64,000 nucleotides of DNA from Bos javanicus (lineage: Eukaryota; Chordata; Mammalia; Artiodactyla; Bovidae), in the NCBI RefSeq assembly GCF_032452875.1, contig NC_083868.1, positions 97,742,537 through 97,806,536 on the forward strand, given 5' to 3'. Made by a program: the position numbers and the translations under genes. Below the pieces are notes generated by a model that worked only from the letters and a program-made list of their open reading frames with translations, did not search any database and had not been told where the DNA came from. Below are positions 43,400 through 56,010 of the stretch, piece after piece. How positions within the stretch are numbered: the first letter of the stretch is position 1; each line of letters starts with the position of its first letter.

Positions 43400-44095
43400 C
43401 TTAAGAAAAACAAGGTATTATGTATTATCCTACACATTCAGCAATCGCCCTAGCAATTTAGTAACTACACTCCAATTTAAACCAGGCCTCAAGGCAACAA
43501 AAATTGCACCAAATGCCAACTAATTTACCAAACTTATAGAAGGAATATTTGGGAGCCTCTTGCCTTCAACCCATCTGATTCGTATTATTGACTCATTTAG
43601 AAAACAGAAAGTGAACAGAGACAAGTTTTTAAGGAGTTTGGTTTCATGCAAATGACTTGCAATTGCAGCCCATTATTTTTATACCACGACTTCATTAGTC
43701 ATATCCCTGTCAGACCTGTGACCAGTGTCAAATGTTTTCAAAAAGCGCACCAGGACAAGCATGGAACTCATCAGCCAGTGTCAAAGGTCGTGCTCATTAA
43801 GGAGTCAAAATGAAAACTTTCAGTGTCTCTAACACATCGCATAGCTCTCCCTGGTGCTCCCACCCCCACTCCTGAAACCCAGGGCTGGCTAAGCACCTCC
43901 AGTTCCCCAGACATCCAAATAAGATCAAGATGACAGGGCAAGAAAATGAATAGGGCTCTTACTCGGCTGGACTTCATAATCTGGTCCTGATTGAAACAAC
44001 CAGAAAGCTGTTTGCCAGGTCTTATAGCACCATTTCCTGAGGTTAAACATAACATCTCAAAATGAAGCAATTAGGGATTTCTCTAAAGCAGGAGT
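43400..44095. other. Candidate conserved non-coding block
   Basis: Repeat-free, mixed composition, dense in factor-like words: octamer-type ATGCAAAT near 43651, TTGCAATTGCAG, and two copies of CCAGTGTCAAA about 55 bp apart, the second followed by GGTCG, which resembles a nuclear-receptor half-site. Conservation is inferred from texture only. Confidence 0.35.
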
Positions 44096-45084
44096 CTTCA
44101 GTAATTAAAAAAGAAAAAGGCAGAAAGAAAGAAAGAAGAGAATGAAGACTATTTTTGTAGGTGCTGATTGGGCATGACGTAGGAGTTTGATAGGGGAAGG
44201 GGAGCAAATTTTTTTTTTTCCAACCTGGAAGGTAAATTTTTGATCATGGAAGCAGTAGGGAAGAAGAAGTTGTCTGTAACAGTGCTGTGAATTTTAAGGA
44301 ATTTGAGACCCAGAGATAATTAGAATAAAACCAGCTTTCCTCATTTGTACAATATGAGCATATCGGCAACTTGGTGATGCTTTTGGGGGTTTGTTTTGTT
44401 TTGAATCATGACTGCTTTTCTGAAGAGTTCTCCACTGAGTGAGCACAGTCGCGTGCTGTCATGCTGTGTGCCATTTCCAAAGGGCTCAGGTGGTGTTTTT
44501 TCCCCTTCAGCATCTTCTTCAGGCTGCACTGGTATTGGATTTGGGTTCCTTGGAGACTTAAAACATGGATTACATCCCACCCCTACCTTATTTGGCTGGT
44601 TACAGTAGCTATAAGATTGACAAACAGGTATTTCCAGCTTCACATGGGGTGAATGTCAGGGAAGGCTCTCATCAGTATGATATTTTGCAAAAATGAAACA
44701 CAATGCAATTTAACAATAGTGAATGTCAAAATGTGATGACTCTATATTGATTTCTAGAGAATGCACAATCTGCTCTCAAATTCAGAAGTCGTTCGGGGCA
44801 ACTTGATCTAATTCTGTGGTTATGTCTGTGACTTTCGCTCTGCTTACTTAGTCACTAAATTAATTCATTATTCACACTTGGATGAGGCTCTTTCCTGGCC
44901 TCCATGAACTACCTTTACAGGGAAATAGGTACCTTGTGAAAGCATTTTGCTTCATACTTTTTTTCTAGACTCTTGCTTATAAATCTTCTTTGACTCATCT
45001 TCTATTATTTTGATGCAGGGATATTTTTAGGAAAATGGGAGATGAACATTTTATTTCATGTACCTATCTATCTATATATATACT
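44096..45084. other. Unique DNA
   Basis: Short GAAA-rich tract near 44107-44137; otherwise no gene or confident repeat. Confidence 0.35.
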
Positions 45085-45296
45085 TAATTTTTAATTTTAT
45101 TTGTTTGTTTTTGATTGTGTAGTTTGTGGGCTTCTCATTGAGGTGGCTTTTCTTGTTACAGAGAACAGGCTCAGTAGTTGTGGTACACAGGTTTAGTTGC
45201 TCCGCAGCATGTGGGATCTTCCCGGACCAGGGATCAAACCCATGTTCCCTGCTTTGTCAGGTGGATTCTTACCCACTGGACCATCTGGGAAGTCCC
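45085..45296 (-). mobile_element. CHR-type SINE (reverse)
   Basis: GGGCTTCTCATTGAGGTGGC, TTAGTTGCTCCGCAGCATGT, and ends CACTGGACCATCTGGGAAGT. Confidence 0.9.
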
Positions 45297-45790
45297 TCTA
45301 TATTTATATTTTATATGTGACATTCAGATATCTTCATGATGAGCTGAAGAAGAAAGGAGCAAGTTTGTGAGCAGTCTACAAAATACATCTCTGGCTATTG
45401 TTATGTGACAGCAACAGTCTCATGATTGCAACCCAAGTAAAAATCTGTATGTCCTAACCAGGAAGCATGGTTTTAAGCCTCTGCATTCACTCTGAAATTC
45501 ATTCATAAATTTATGTGCCACATGCAAAGATTCTATTAAAAAAGTGGTACGCCTCCCACACTAAGGATAGTGCCAGATATTGCCTGTAAAATGGGACTCT
45601 GATGCTGGATTCCAGTGTACCATCCTGTGGGTCACTAGCACTCTGTATGGTGTTCACAGAGGGCTCTGTGCTCAGCGCTTGGCAGAGAGGGACACTTCAC
45701 ATTAATAATTGGGGCATGGGGATTTTTGTGGAAGCCTTTATTGAGCTGTAGAAGATGGATCTAAAAGGTGAGTTGAAAAAAGAGGTGAGA
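45297..45790. other. Unique DNA
   Basis: No gene or repeat recognised. Confidence 0.4.
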
Positions 45791-45806
45791 TGAAGTGGTT
45801 GTATTT

Positions 45807-46118
45807 AAAAAGAGTTTTTTATTGGCATATAACTGCTTTACAGTGTTGTGTTTCTGCTATCCAACAGCATGAATCAGTCATATGTATACATGTATCCTTT
45901 CCTTCTTGAGCCTGCCTCCCACCCCCCACCCCTAGGTCACCATAGAGCAATGAGCTGGGCTCCCTGTGCTTTACCGCGGTTTTCCACTAGCTGTGTGTTT
46001 TACACATGGTAGTGTATATATGTCAATACTACTCTTCCAGTTCATCTCCCCACCACCCCCACGCCCCACATCCACAAGTCCATTCTCAACATCTGCGTCT
46101 CTATTTCTGCCCTGCAAG
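45807..46118 (-). mobile_element. L1 3' end (reverse), 5'-truncated
   Basis: TTATTGGCATATAACTGCTT, CATGAATCAGTCATATGTAT and CACATGGTAGTGTATATATG are reverse L1 3' UTR. Flanks repeat as GAA(G/A)TGGTTGT(A/G)TT at about 45792 and 46120, and the insertion ends inside the L1. Confidence 0.92.
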
Positions 46119-46129
46119 CGAAATGGTTG

Positions 46130-48684
46130 TGTTGTGTGAACATTTTGTATGGTCTTGTGTGTGTTGAACAGAACCTCTGCCTCCTTTATACCATTGTTTG
46201 CAGGCCAGCTAATTTGGGACTTACTGATCCTTACCTGTGGATAGTGGTGGAATATCTTTTGAAGTCAAAAGATTCCTGACATTTTTGTCTGGGCCCCTGA
46301 AGGACTCAAAGTCTTTCACTGCGAAGGGGGTATTTTGTGTTTTCTTTCTTTGGGAGATTAACAATGGTGGTATACTCTTTGGGTTCTGGGGCTCACCCCT
46401 TTACCTGCAGCCTATTGGTTTCCCAAAGGGGAAGCATCATATCCTTGCTGTGAATCTGTGATTGATGCCCTTGGCCTGGGGGCTCCCCTCTTTCCCCCTT
46501 CAGGAAACAGGAGGGCTAGAGAGATAGCGCTCCAAGTTTTCTTTCACAGTCCCCGTTTCCTAACTTTAATCACCTTCTGCTGTGGGAAAGAGATGAGATG
46601 AGGCCTAAAAAACAGATCATTGTCCGCCTCCTAGATTAATGCAGAGAAAGCGGTATTGTCTGTTGAATGGATAAATCTTCCTGCTGTCACTCAAAACCTA
46701 AATTCAACGCTACTTCATTTCTAAGAGGCTTATCTTCCTTGAATAGACCCTTGCAGCTCAAGTAAGAGGCGATGTAATGAAGCGTGTTTTTTTCTTAAGT
46801 GAGAAACCTGCGGCAAAGAAGAGGGGAAGACTGTGCAGCTGTTCCAAAGGGGCTCTGCAGACTCTCGAAAGACTGGTCATTTATCTGGTCTTGCATGACA
46901 TCAAATGATAGAAGATCAAGTTCAAAATCTGCCAGCGCAGCTCAAAAGGGCTTCTTCATCTGTTAATTACATAATGGTTATTAACATACAATGTTGTGCA
47001 GCTGGGAATCGTATCAAACGTTATAGGAAAAATATTGTTGTGGCTTTCAGCACTTCCCCTTTGGTCTGTGTTTATTAGGAGGCAAAGATCTTGGGAAATG
47101 GCAATGGTTCTCCTTGAATCTGAAAGTTAATATTGATGCCATAATATGTGGTTAAATGAGAGGGCCACGAGACAGGTGGGTATTAGGCAGATGGATGCTG
47201 AGATCATCGAAGAGTATACCCCTTTGTGTACGCTTGTATTTAATTCAGCAGTCCCGACAATGTGGGTTCGCTGACTTTTTCTGGAAAGTTAAATACATGC
47301 AGTATGCACACATACAATTACTATAAATAATTGCTTGTTTACTTTGGTCTAGTTCAGGCTACTGTATGACGCTGAAGCTTAATTTGAACTTTGGAATAGA
47401 TGTCAAGATTTTCATCACTGCAATAAATTTTACTGGATAAGGATAATTTTAGCAACATTTCATCATCCACTGGCTTGAGTTTGTGTGTACAAGTTACAAA
47501 ATTACCTTTAAATAAGTCTTGCTTTATTAGTATGTGTGTAATTAAAAGGCACCACTTTTAAGCTTAGAACTACCAAAAGGAGGCCCTATCCCTCTGGAAA
47601 AACAGTAGTTTAGAAAGATTTGAAAGCCTAAAAAATTTCTGTGCTTCCTGGTAATTTCCCCCTAAGAATGATATCTTGAATTGTATCACCTAAGTAGTCC
47701 TGATGGAGTTTTAATCCCTTGGGTAACTGAGCTTCAAGGAAATATTGGCAATAAAATTATTTTTAAAACCTGTACTTTGTGATTTCCAGTCTCAATCATA
47801 CACTTCTATGTTTTTTAAAGACAATTACTTTATAACTTAGTGGGCAAATCTTATAATTTAGACTACCTCTAACATAGCAATTAATCATCTAATCCCTCGA
47901 TGTTTATGACTATAAAAGCAAAATTAACCATGAACAACTAATAAAAACAATAATCCTCCTTTCTTTGTACCAAGTATCAGCTCTGATATTTTTTCACGTA
48001 CTGCAACTTTGATTGTTCATCCTAATTTGGCTGAGGAATGCATATCTGTTGATGTTAACTGATAATCCCCCAATTTTAATTTAGTCATTAACTGACATTT
48101 TCTCCAACTAAAACGATCCTTTGGGTAGTGAACACTGTGCCCTATTAACAGATTTGAAGTTTACGCCTCCAGTCTTCTGTAAGTCCTCTGTCACAATAAC
48201 AAGCAGAGAAAATTTGAGAAGGTGTACAATGGGGAGGAAGTGGAAAGTACATGGAAAATAGACAAATTATTCTACATATTTTTGAGAGTTGCATGATTTC
48301 AAAGAAGATTCTATATCTATAAAATTGAACCCTCGATTGGATTCTGTGAGCTTCTGACCACTATCTGCTCACTCACTTATTCAGAATACCTCCAACGGGG
48401 CCCCACACTATGGGTCTGCGCTTTGGTGAGCCCTTCACCCATATGTGTGCTGTTTAGTGAAGGTGACCCATGGAAAAGCCAACTTTGTGGGGTCTTAGCC
48501 AGTTGTATATTCACTAAGTTCAAGAAGGGCTGAAGGGAAGAGATTTAGCTGGATGTTTAGTGTAAATCTTTTTACTGATAGAAAAGCAACTTGTAGAGTG
48601 TGAGGCTCATGGAATCTCAGTAATATTATCTTTTTATCCAAAAAGCAGCATATTGTCTGCTTCTCAGTGCTAGGACTCTGTCAG
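46130..48684. other. Repeat-free block, candidate conserved regulatory DNA
   Basis: 2.5 kb with no interspersed repeat I can identify. At 46.6-47.5 kb it carries TGTTAATTACATAATGG, GTGCAGCTGGG, ACTATAAATAATTGC and similar homeobox- and E-box-like words. No open frame is convincing. Confidence 0.4.
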
Positions 48685-48930
48685 AATAATAGCTTTTGAA
48701 GGACTTACTATGTGCTGGGCATTTACTAAGCTTTTTCTACATATTAACTCATTTTATCCTCACACTAGTCTGTGAAATATGCTACTATTATTTTTCTTAT
48801 ATCTGTTGAACAGAGGAGGAACCAGAGGCAGGGACATATTAATCAATGTACTTAGAGGCACACAGAACTAGGATTCAAACTCATAAAGTCTGGCTTCAGA
48901 GTTCATACTCTTAACATTACTCTAAGCCAT
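48685..48930 (-). repeat. MIR, nearly full-length (reverse)
   Basis: CTTACTATGTGCTGGGCATT, CATATTAACTCATTTTATCC, ACACAGAACTAGGATTCAAA and CATACTCTTAACATTAC in reverse MIR order. Confidence 0.88.
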
Positions 48931-49595
48931 GACAAAGGAAGTTTTAGCAAGGGAAGAAATTGATACTGTTAGCAGATACCTTGGCCAGGTTAATGCTGTG
49001 CTTACATAGATCTACACTGGTTATTTGATATTAGATTAACTTCAAATCCTCAATGTTGTGGATGACATTTATTATTCTTCATCTGTGTGTGTGTGTATTT
49101 GTGTGTTAGATGAAACCTTTATGAAAATTGATGGTGATTTCTGAGCATGAACCATGGGTGATTCATGTAAACTTCCCAAATTTCAGTAAAATAAATAATC
49201 GCATACTCCAATGTTATACAGAGAAATACATTTTAAATGTCTACCATGGTGCTTGGTACACCTGTATGATCGGAGGTGAAGCAGAAGGCTGAGGTTTAAC
49301 TCAATAGTTAAGTAATTAATGCTCTGCCATTAGAAAATTCATTATTTGTTGCAGAATGTCATGAAGTTGAGGGAGACCGTGTCTCATTGTAAGGTATGCA
49401 CAACCTTCGAACTCTGGCTGAGTGAAAATTCTAATACCTTTTTTGAAATGCCACGCTGTACCAAGGCTGCTCTGGGACCTGGGGTGCATTTCATCTTGAA
49501 CTATGAATTGCAAAGATTTTTATTGTCTTCTGTCACAAACACAGCGTCCTTTTATTGTGGTTTTTGATGCGTTAAATATGTTTTTATGGCCCCCT

Positions 49596-49650
49596 ATGTC
49601 TATTGTGCCTAGCATACTGTTGGTACTTAATAAACGTTAAATAATAATAA
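49596..49650 (+). repeat. MIR/L2 3' tail fragment
   Basis: TGTGCCTAGCATACTGTTGG and CTTAATAAACGTTAAAT match the tail. Confidence 0.6.
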
Positions 49651-51904
49651 TATATGTGCATATGAGATTTGTGGAAAGAAATGACATACTGTTTTAGGGA
49701 TCTAAGATTGTTCTTCTGGTGCCTGGGGAAAACATACAGATGAGCATATTACTGGGAATAGATGAGAGGGAGCCATCAATAGCAATGTCATCTTCCTAAA
49801 ATATGATGTGGCTTCGTCAGCACAAATCATAAACCCCATCTCCTCCCTTACCTCACTGTAGAACTCTAATGTGGGAAGTTGAATTCCTGGATTAATAGAA
49901 ATAGGTATCCAGGCACTTTCGAATTTGGCAAATCAACAAATGACGCTGTCTTTTCTTGCACATCAGTAAGTTTGTACAGTTTATAGTGAAATGCCGGGGT
50001 AAGCTCTGGATTGTTTCTTTTTAACTGTTCTGGGAACCCATCTAAGAAGGTTTTGCGGGTGTTCTGCTTTATCCCCTGGGGTGAAGAGGAGGGGCCCCAG
50101 ACACTGGCTTTTTAGGGACCATTTCCCCCTTGGCTGATATCTTTGTCAGTAAGGAGCCACCTGTATCCGCATGCTTCCACCAAGCTGAGCCTCACACCAC
50201 TTCACCAGATCCCTTCCTTTACGAGCTGGATGTAGCCCAGAATATCAGCTCTCCATGTTGTGCCAAAAGTCCTTCCAAGTCCAGCTCAGAGGTGTTTGTA
50301 TAAGATAAAAACGGGACAATGTGGCATCTCCAGACGGCTCATCTGTTTACATGTGTCATTTGGCTCAGCCCCGATGTTAGCTCACCAGCAAAGAAGGCAG
50401 GAAGACGTGCAATCAAGACTCTGTGATTCATCAGGTCTGTTCCTCTTTTGGGATACAATGTTGGTATTCTCTGCCAGTCCTCCAAGAGTCTGTTTTTTTT
50501 TTCAGTCTCTCAGGAAAATGTTTAAATATATTCAATATATTCCTCCTGCAGCCCTAGCCAGAACATACCTTTCCTGCTGAAAGATGGATGGGTTAGATTC
50601 TGAAAGGGAGTCACTGCTTTCAGTTGTTCTTTAACAAAAAAACCAAAATACTTTTTTTTTCCTTTTTGCTTTCGGAGAACATATTTTGGTGGAGTCAGTA
50701 CTAAGGTAGAGCTTTCTTATGGACTGTGGAGAATGAGGGTCTTTAATGCCTTTATGTTCAAAGGTTCTTTTTGAGGGGCTTTTGTGAGGATATAAATTAC
50801 GGTAGCAACAGGTATATTTTTCCCTCAGTACAAAGGGTAAATTTTTTGCAACTTAAAAAGGATCTGTTCTTTTATTGTTGACCTTGATTTTTTCGCAATA
50901 TTCTGCGTTGCCCCTGCTTTGGTTGTATTATTCTCTGACCCATCCAATTACCATTTCTATCAGCGCTTCGGAAAGATTATGCTTTTTGGGTGTTCTGTAG
51001 ATGTCTTTCCAGTGGCTTCACTTGATGAATGTGACAAGTTTTGTGTTTTCACCCTCCCCTCATTGAATTGAAAAGTTTTTTTGATAAATACAGGCCAATA
51101 AGTGCCCAAAGGCAGTGTTTCAATGGCTGCTAAGTCTTTCAAGGTTAGGACTTAACCTCCGTTCTCCCTAATTCAACTCCAACCTTCAGTCTGAAGCCAA
51201 TCAAGAATATCAGATGATACTTAAACAATGAAGGATTTCTGATATTCAGGTACTGCCTCTGTTCAATAGGATTGCAAATGCTTTGTGTGAAGAAAGTCGG
51301 TTTTGCTCTAAAGTACTGTCACAAAAAGTGAAATTACCATTTGCTTGGAATGATGCCATTCATCATTGTCAGAACACTAAGCATTGTAAGTAGCTAGGCC
51401 TCTCCAAATTAATGCCTTGTTTTGCATCAGCTAAATTTCCCAAATCCTCGAGGATGGGTCATACAAAACTCATCTCAGTGTTTTAATTTATCAATCCAAT
51501 ATGAGTTCTGTGAGAGGGAGCTTCATTTGGTCTTAGCCCTTTTATTTACAGTCTAATTCTAAAAGAAAAGGAAATAAGATATGAAAATAAGTTGGAAAAT
51601 AAGATAAATCTCTCAGTGAAATCACCAGATCTACTCAGTCCTGTAGCAAAACCTCCATAATTCATTTGTAGGTCAGCTCAAGGGATTAGCCATGACGTAT
51701 TTGGAAATTCATTTATTTTTATTTTATTTTGCTGTTTCTCATGCATAAGGGTAATACTGTCCCTAAGGCTTTTCAGGTAGCCCTCAAATCTTGACAACAT
51801 TTGCTGTCTCTGAGGCCTAAGCCAAAATTAATTTTCAAATAAACAGCATAAAAATGTATGGAGTTGTATAAATTTGAATACAAAATGCATTTGTTTTGTT
51901 TGCT

Positions 51905-51929
51905 TACATACATACATACATACATACTG
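51905..51929. repeat. (CATA)n microsatellite
   Basis: About five uninterrupted CATA/TACA units. Confidence 0.9.
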
Positions 51930-53516
51930 TCTGTTCAGCCAAAAACCATAATATGACATTGAAATTAACGGCCAAACGCACATCATGAAAGTCAAAAAAG
52001 TTTTTCTTTGAGTTAAAAAAAAATACAGAAACATGCAGCATTTTATTTCATTTCCATCTCAATGTGTTCTTTAACATATTTTCAGAGGATGTTTTTAATT
52101 GTTAGCTTTTCCTAGAAGGAAATTAGAAATCCTCTGTAGGAAAAACAGATAGTTTGGGACCTGTATAGCTTTTATTAGTTCAAAAGATTCTGTTGTCTTG
52201 GGAGATGCAAAGGTATTTTCTTTCAGAGAGTTAAAAAAAAAAAAAAAGAGGAACAGAAAAAGGTAAACCAAGTTAGGCTGCTTGATTTCCTTTCTCTGAT
52301 AAAAGACAGATAAAAGCAATGTAGAGTTAAAATGGGATGAAATCTGCTAAGATTTATGTTGGGCTTTTTTTTGGTGGTTACCAGGAAAAGAAAAAAGGAT
52401 TCTGTAGTTACACAAAGATGATCCAGGAGGCAGGTCCTTTGGCAGAGGGCAGGGAGGTGTGTGTGTGTGGGGTCTTTGCTGGAGCCCCTGATGTCAGATA
52501 CCTGCGTGTATGCTTCTCATCAGGACTGGTCCACAGGGGACCTAAAAGATCCTGAAAGCCATGGTCTTTCCCCTTCAACCCTCAAAATGGGTTTTAAGTG
52601 TACTTCCACAAGGGGGCTTCATGGACATTTGTGAATGTTTTTTGTTTGTTTGTTTGTTTACGTGTTTCTTAAAAGTATTAAGAAATGAGCTCCTGCAGAA
52701 TGAGGCATAGAAGTTCCATTTCTTGGCCTTTTGAAAGCTTTATTATACAGAAAACAAAACTAGCCCCTCTCCTGCCCCCTGGCCTCTGATTGGGAAGAGG
52801 TCTGTGAAAGCAGAGGGCATGGGGGAGAAGGCTTCGAGGCTGGAACTGGTGTCTGGCGGCCTGGGTCTTGTCCTGGGCCATGGCCTTTCAGCTCCATTTC
52901 AGCATGTGGCATGAAAGCGCCCACGTTGTCCAGTTTTGATTGCCTGGCTGAAAATGGCTATATCTGTGGTTGCTTTCTTTCTTTCTTTTTTTTTTAAAAT
53001 TTAATCCACATTCTACGTGTTTCCTCTGAGTATGGTGGAGTGGTCCTTATATGTTTCTGTAGTCTCTGAATATAGAACTTTTCATAGCTGTGGATGGTTT
53101 AACTGTCTGAAGTATGTAAAATATGAAATACTATGGCAAAGAATAACTTCTGAAAACAAGACCAGTTGGTCCATTTTCATCTGCGCATCTTGAAACGAGC
53201 CCTGGGCTGAGAGTCTGCAGACTAGAACTGGAGCCTCTGCTCTGACATCAGCTAGTTGGACTTTACTAGGAAAGCATTTTCATATTTATGTGTCTCGATT
53301 TTTTTATGAATGATGATTTTCAAGGGCCTTCCTGTATCTGGCATTCCATGAAGACTGGGTTGCTTTATTTCCCCCTTTCTGCTAGTCAGGCCAGTATTAC
53401 CAGATATAAATATTTCAATGGCTAAAATAACAAAATCAAAGGAGACAGTACGTGTAGTGTGACATGTGAACTCTGGATTAAGAGAATCTTCGGTTTGAAT
53501 CCAAGTCATGTCCTAT

Positions 53517-53733
53517 GCTTCCCTGGTAGCTCAGACAGTAAAGAGTCTGCCTCCAACGCAGGAGACCTGGTTTGAATCCCTGGGTCAGGAAGATCCCCTG
53601 GAGGAGGGAATGGCAACCCACTCCAGTATTCTTGCTGGGAAAATTTTGTGGACAGAGGAGCCTGGTGGGCTGCAAGTCCATGTGGTCGCGAAGAGACAGA
53701 CACCACTGAGCGACTGGCACTATTTCACTTTCC
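53517..53733 (+). mobile_element. Bov-tA SINE
   Basis: CTTCCCTGGTAGCTCAGACA head to GACACCACTGAGCGACTGGC tail. Perfect 8-bp duplication TGTCCTAT at 53509-53516 and 53734-53741. Confidence 0.95.
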
Positions 53734-53904
53734 TGTCCTATACTACCTGAGAGAGTAGGGCCATGTGGAGGGAAACAGCCAGGTGTTCTCTGAGCCTCAG
53801 TTTATATAAAATGAGGGTTGATTAGAACTGTTTCTGAGGTTCTTTTCAGATGTATGTTTCTAGGATTTGTCAAGTATTTGAGCTCCGGAATGGTCCTAGT
53901 AGTG

Positions 53905-53932
53905 TATATATATATATATATTTTTTTTTTTT
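53905..53932. repeat. (TA)n followed by T run
   Basis: TA dinucleotides then 12 T; low complexity. Confidence 0.9.
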
Positions 53933-54079
53933 AAGTGTCTGTATCTCTGAAAAGTGGTTGCATCTTGGTTGGGATTTTGATTCTCCTGATTGTCCAGTTC
54001 TAATTCACATTGTATTATTCATTGTCACGGCCAGATGAACGTGAAAGCTGAGCAGAGACACGAGACACAATTTGCATCC

Positions 54080-54215
54080 TAGAAGATGACAGGCTCATTC
54101 TGACCTGTGTCAAATATGTGGAAACTAAGTCCCGAGAAGTTTAGCTGATTTGGGGGCAGGCCAGGATGAGAAGGCAGAGCCAGATTCTAATATGACTTAG
54201 AGTTTAAGCCCTTTT
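54080..54215 (-). repeat. MIR (reverse)
   Basis: GTGGAAACTAAGTCCCGAGA, AAGGCAGAGCCAGATTCTAA in reverse MIR order. Confidence 0.65.
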
Positions 54216-54479
54216 TCTTTACCTTGTTGGGTGAAAACCCAAGAAACTCATGATAAAGAAGTTGAACCTAGGAAGAATGATTGGCCAGGTTTTCAGGTAT
54301 TCATTCCTGCCTAGGAGACCAAGAGATGGGGATGTAGGAGGATTTGGAGTCCGAGTAACTCTCAGTTGAGATAAAAGCTGGCTAGAAAGTGGACCATGGT
54401 AGGGACCTGGGTCCATCTCCTGAGCAACCAGGTGACCTGTGGGCTGGCACTTGATACAGTAGAATCCAGATTCATTCCT

Positions 54480-54650
54480 TTTGCTGGCTGAGGCTCAGAC
54501 CCATATTCTCATCTGCAAAATGGGAGAAATAACATTGCTACTGATGGGGGTTGGAAGAGGTAAAGAACTTTGTATGCTACCTGGCCATTAGTAGCTATCA
54601 GCAAACTGTAGTTATAGTAATAGTTTTTGCTATTGTTATTTTAAAACTGG
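54480..54650 (+). repeat. MIR
   Basis: TATTCTCATCTGCAAAATGG, GAAATAACATTGCTACT and CAAACTGTAGTTATAGTAA follow MIR 3' order. Confidence 0.75.
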
Positions 54651-55088
54651 ACTGATACTCAGAAGGGGCACATGAGAAAGTGCCTGAAGCTCCCAGCAGG
54701 AGAAGGGTGCCTGCAGAACCTTGTGGTAGAGGTTGGATGGTGTTTAGTCTCTGACACTAGGTACATGCCCAGAGTCCTCTTTCCACAATCTTGGTGTCTT
54801 TCCCCTTTAAAACCCTTCCCCAGGCCTCCTGTGACGCACAGGTCAGGGACTACCAAGTCTCCCTGAGTCCTTCCTTCCCATGTTAGAGAACACAACACCT
54901 TACTGATTTTTCTAATAACTAGATTCCTTCTAGGTCTAACTAGATTCCTTCCTCCTTCTAAAACCCATCTATGAAAGCAGTGCAAGAGTCCCTGACTCAT
55001 GGGACCCATCTGAAGCTCCATTCTCAATGTTCACCTGCAAATTGCTGGGATTTTGGAACAAAATTGTTGGGCTGAGGGGGCTAAGATT
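54651..55088. other. Unique DNA
   Basis: No gene or repeat recognised; open frames on both strands lack recognisable content. Contains a direct repeat CTAGATTCCTTC near 54919 and 54940. Confidence 0.4.
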
Positions 55089-55099
55089 CCTTATGGCCT

Positions 55100-55377
55100 G
55101 CTGCTGCTGCTGCTGCTAAGTCGCTTCAGTCATGTCCGACTCTGTGCGACCCCATAGACGGCAGCCCACCAGGCTCCTCTGTCCCTGGGATTCTCCAGGC
55201 AAGAACACTGGAGTGGGTTGCCATTTCCTTCTCCAATGCATGAAAGTGAAAAGCGAAAGTGAAGTCATTCAGTCGTGCCCGACTCTTAGCTACCCCATGG
55301 ACTGCAGCCTACCAGGCTCCTCTGTCCATGGGATTTTCCAGGCAAGAGTACTGGAGTGGGGTGCCATTGCCTTCTCC
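55100..55377 (-). mobile_element. BovA2 SINE, full dimer (reverse)
   Basis: (CTG)n start, first monomer GTCGCTTCAGTCATGTCCGA, linker ATGCATGAAAGTGAAAAGCG, second monomer ending TGCCATTGCCTTCTCC. Perfect 11-bp duplication CCTTATGGCCT at 55089-55099 and 55378-55388. A recent, complete copy. Confidence 0.97.
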
Positions 55378-55388
55378 CCTTATGGCCT

Positions 55389-55761
55389 AGGTGATCCCAA
55401 ATAGGAGGAAGAAAGAAGCCATGTCTGGTCCATAACTCTGATGTTGGGCCAGTGTTTTCATGGCTACCAGCTCCCTCAGAAAGTGGGGTGAGGAGCAAGT
55501 AGCCTTAGGTCCTGTCAAGGTTGGCAGCTATGTTGCGAGAGCAGACCCCTGGTGGATAGATGGCTGGAGCTGGGGAGAGATAATGGTGAGAAGAGGACAG
55601 CATGGAGGAGAAGGGGCAAACGGAGCTCTAGAAGACCTGACTGATGAAATTACTCAGTTCACCCTAGATCAGTCTGACCCTTTGTCCTTGCCACCCCCCA
55701 GACTGCATATTGACCTTCTGATGCCAGTCTCCACATGCTCCTACGTGGGCAAGCCTCATGG
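55389..55761. other. Unique DNA
   Basis: The plus-strand frame 55460-55834 is open for 124 codons but runs into an L2-like relic and has no recognisable family. Confidence 0.35.
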
Positions 55762-55835
55762 TCAGATTCAGTTCAACAAATATTTACCAAATGCCTACCC
55801 TGCTCCTGGTGTTGTGGTAGGTGTTCAGAAGTGAA
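55762..55835 (+). repeat. L2-type 3' fragment
   Basis: CAGTTCAACAAATATTTACC, AAATGCCTACCCTGCTCC and GTGGTAGGTGTTCAG match the L2 tail. Confidence 0.7.
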
Positions 55836-55839
55836 GGGT

Positions 55840-56010
55840 GGTCCTATCCATCAAGAGTCCTGGGCCTCACTGTGTAACCTCTGGGTCCCCTTAGCCCTGC
55901 GGAGTTCCACTTCTTCCTGTGTTCAATAAGGACAATGGTATGTGCCTCCTGGGGTCATTGTAAGGACTCTGTGACATGAAACTTAAAAAGAGAGACACAT
56001 AAAAGATTCC
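55840..56010 (+). repeat. MIR
   Basis: CTCACTGTGTAACCTCTGGG, TCAATAAGGACAATGGTATG and TCATTGTAAGGACTCTGTG follow MIR order. Confidence 0.65.

Larger units (their letters stand above)
48931..53508. other. Unique DNA, SINE-poor
   Basis: 4.6 kb without a Bov, CHR, L1 or BovB insertion. It includes a MIR/L2 tail at about 49596-49650, a (CATA)n tract at 51905-51929, a GTTT tract near 52642-52660 and several A- or T-runs. No gene seen; short frames only. Confidence 0.45.

Noticed and set aside
55132..55404. Open frame with apparently conserved peptide, also seen near 63017-63226
   Set aside because: Both are translations of BovA2 SINEs, not genes; the same peptide recurs wherever the SINE does.
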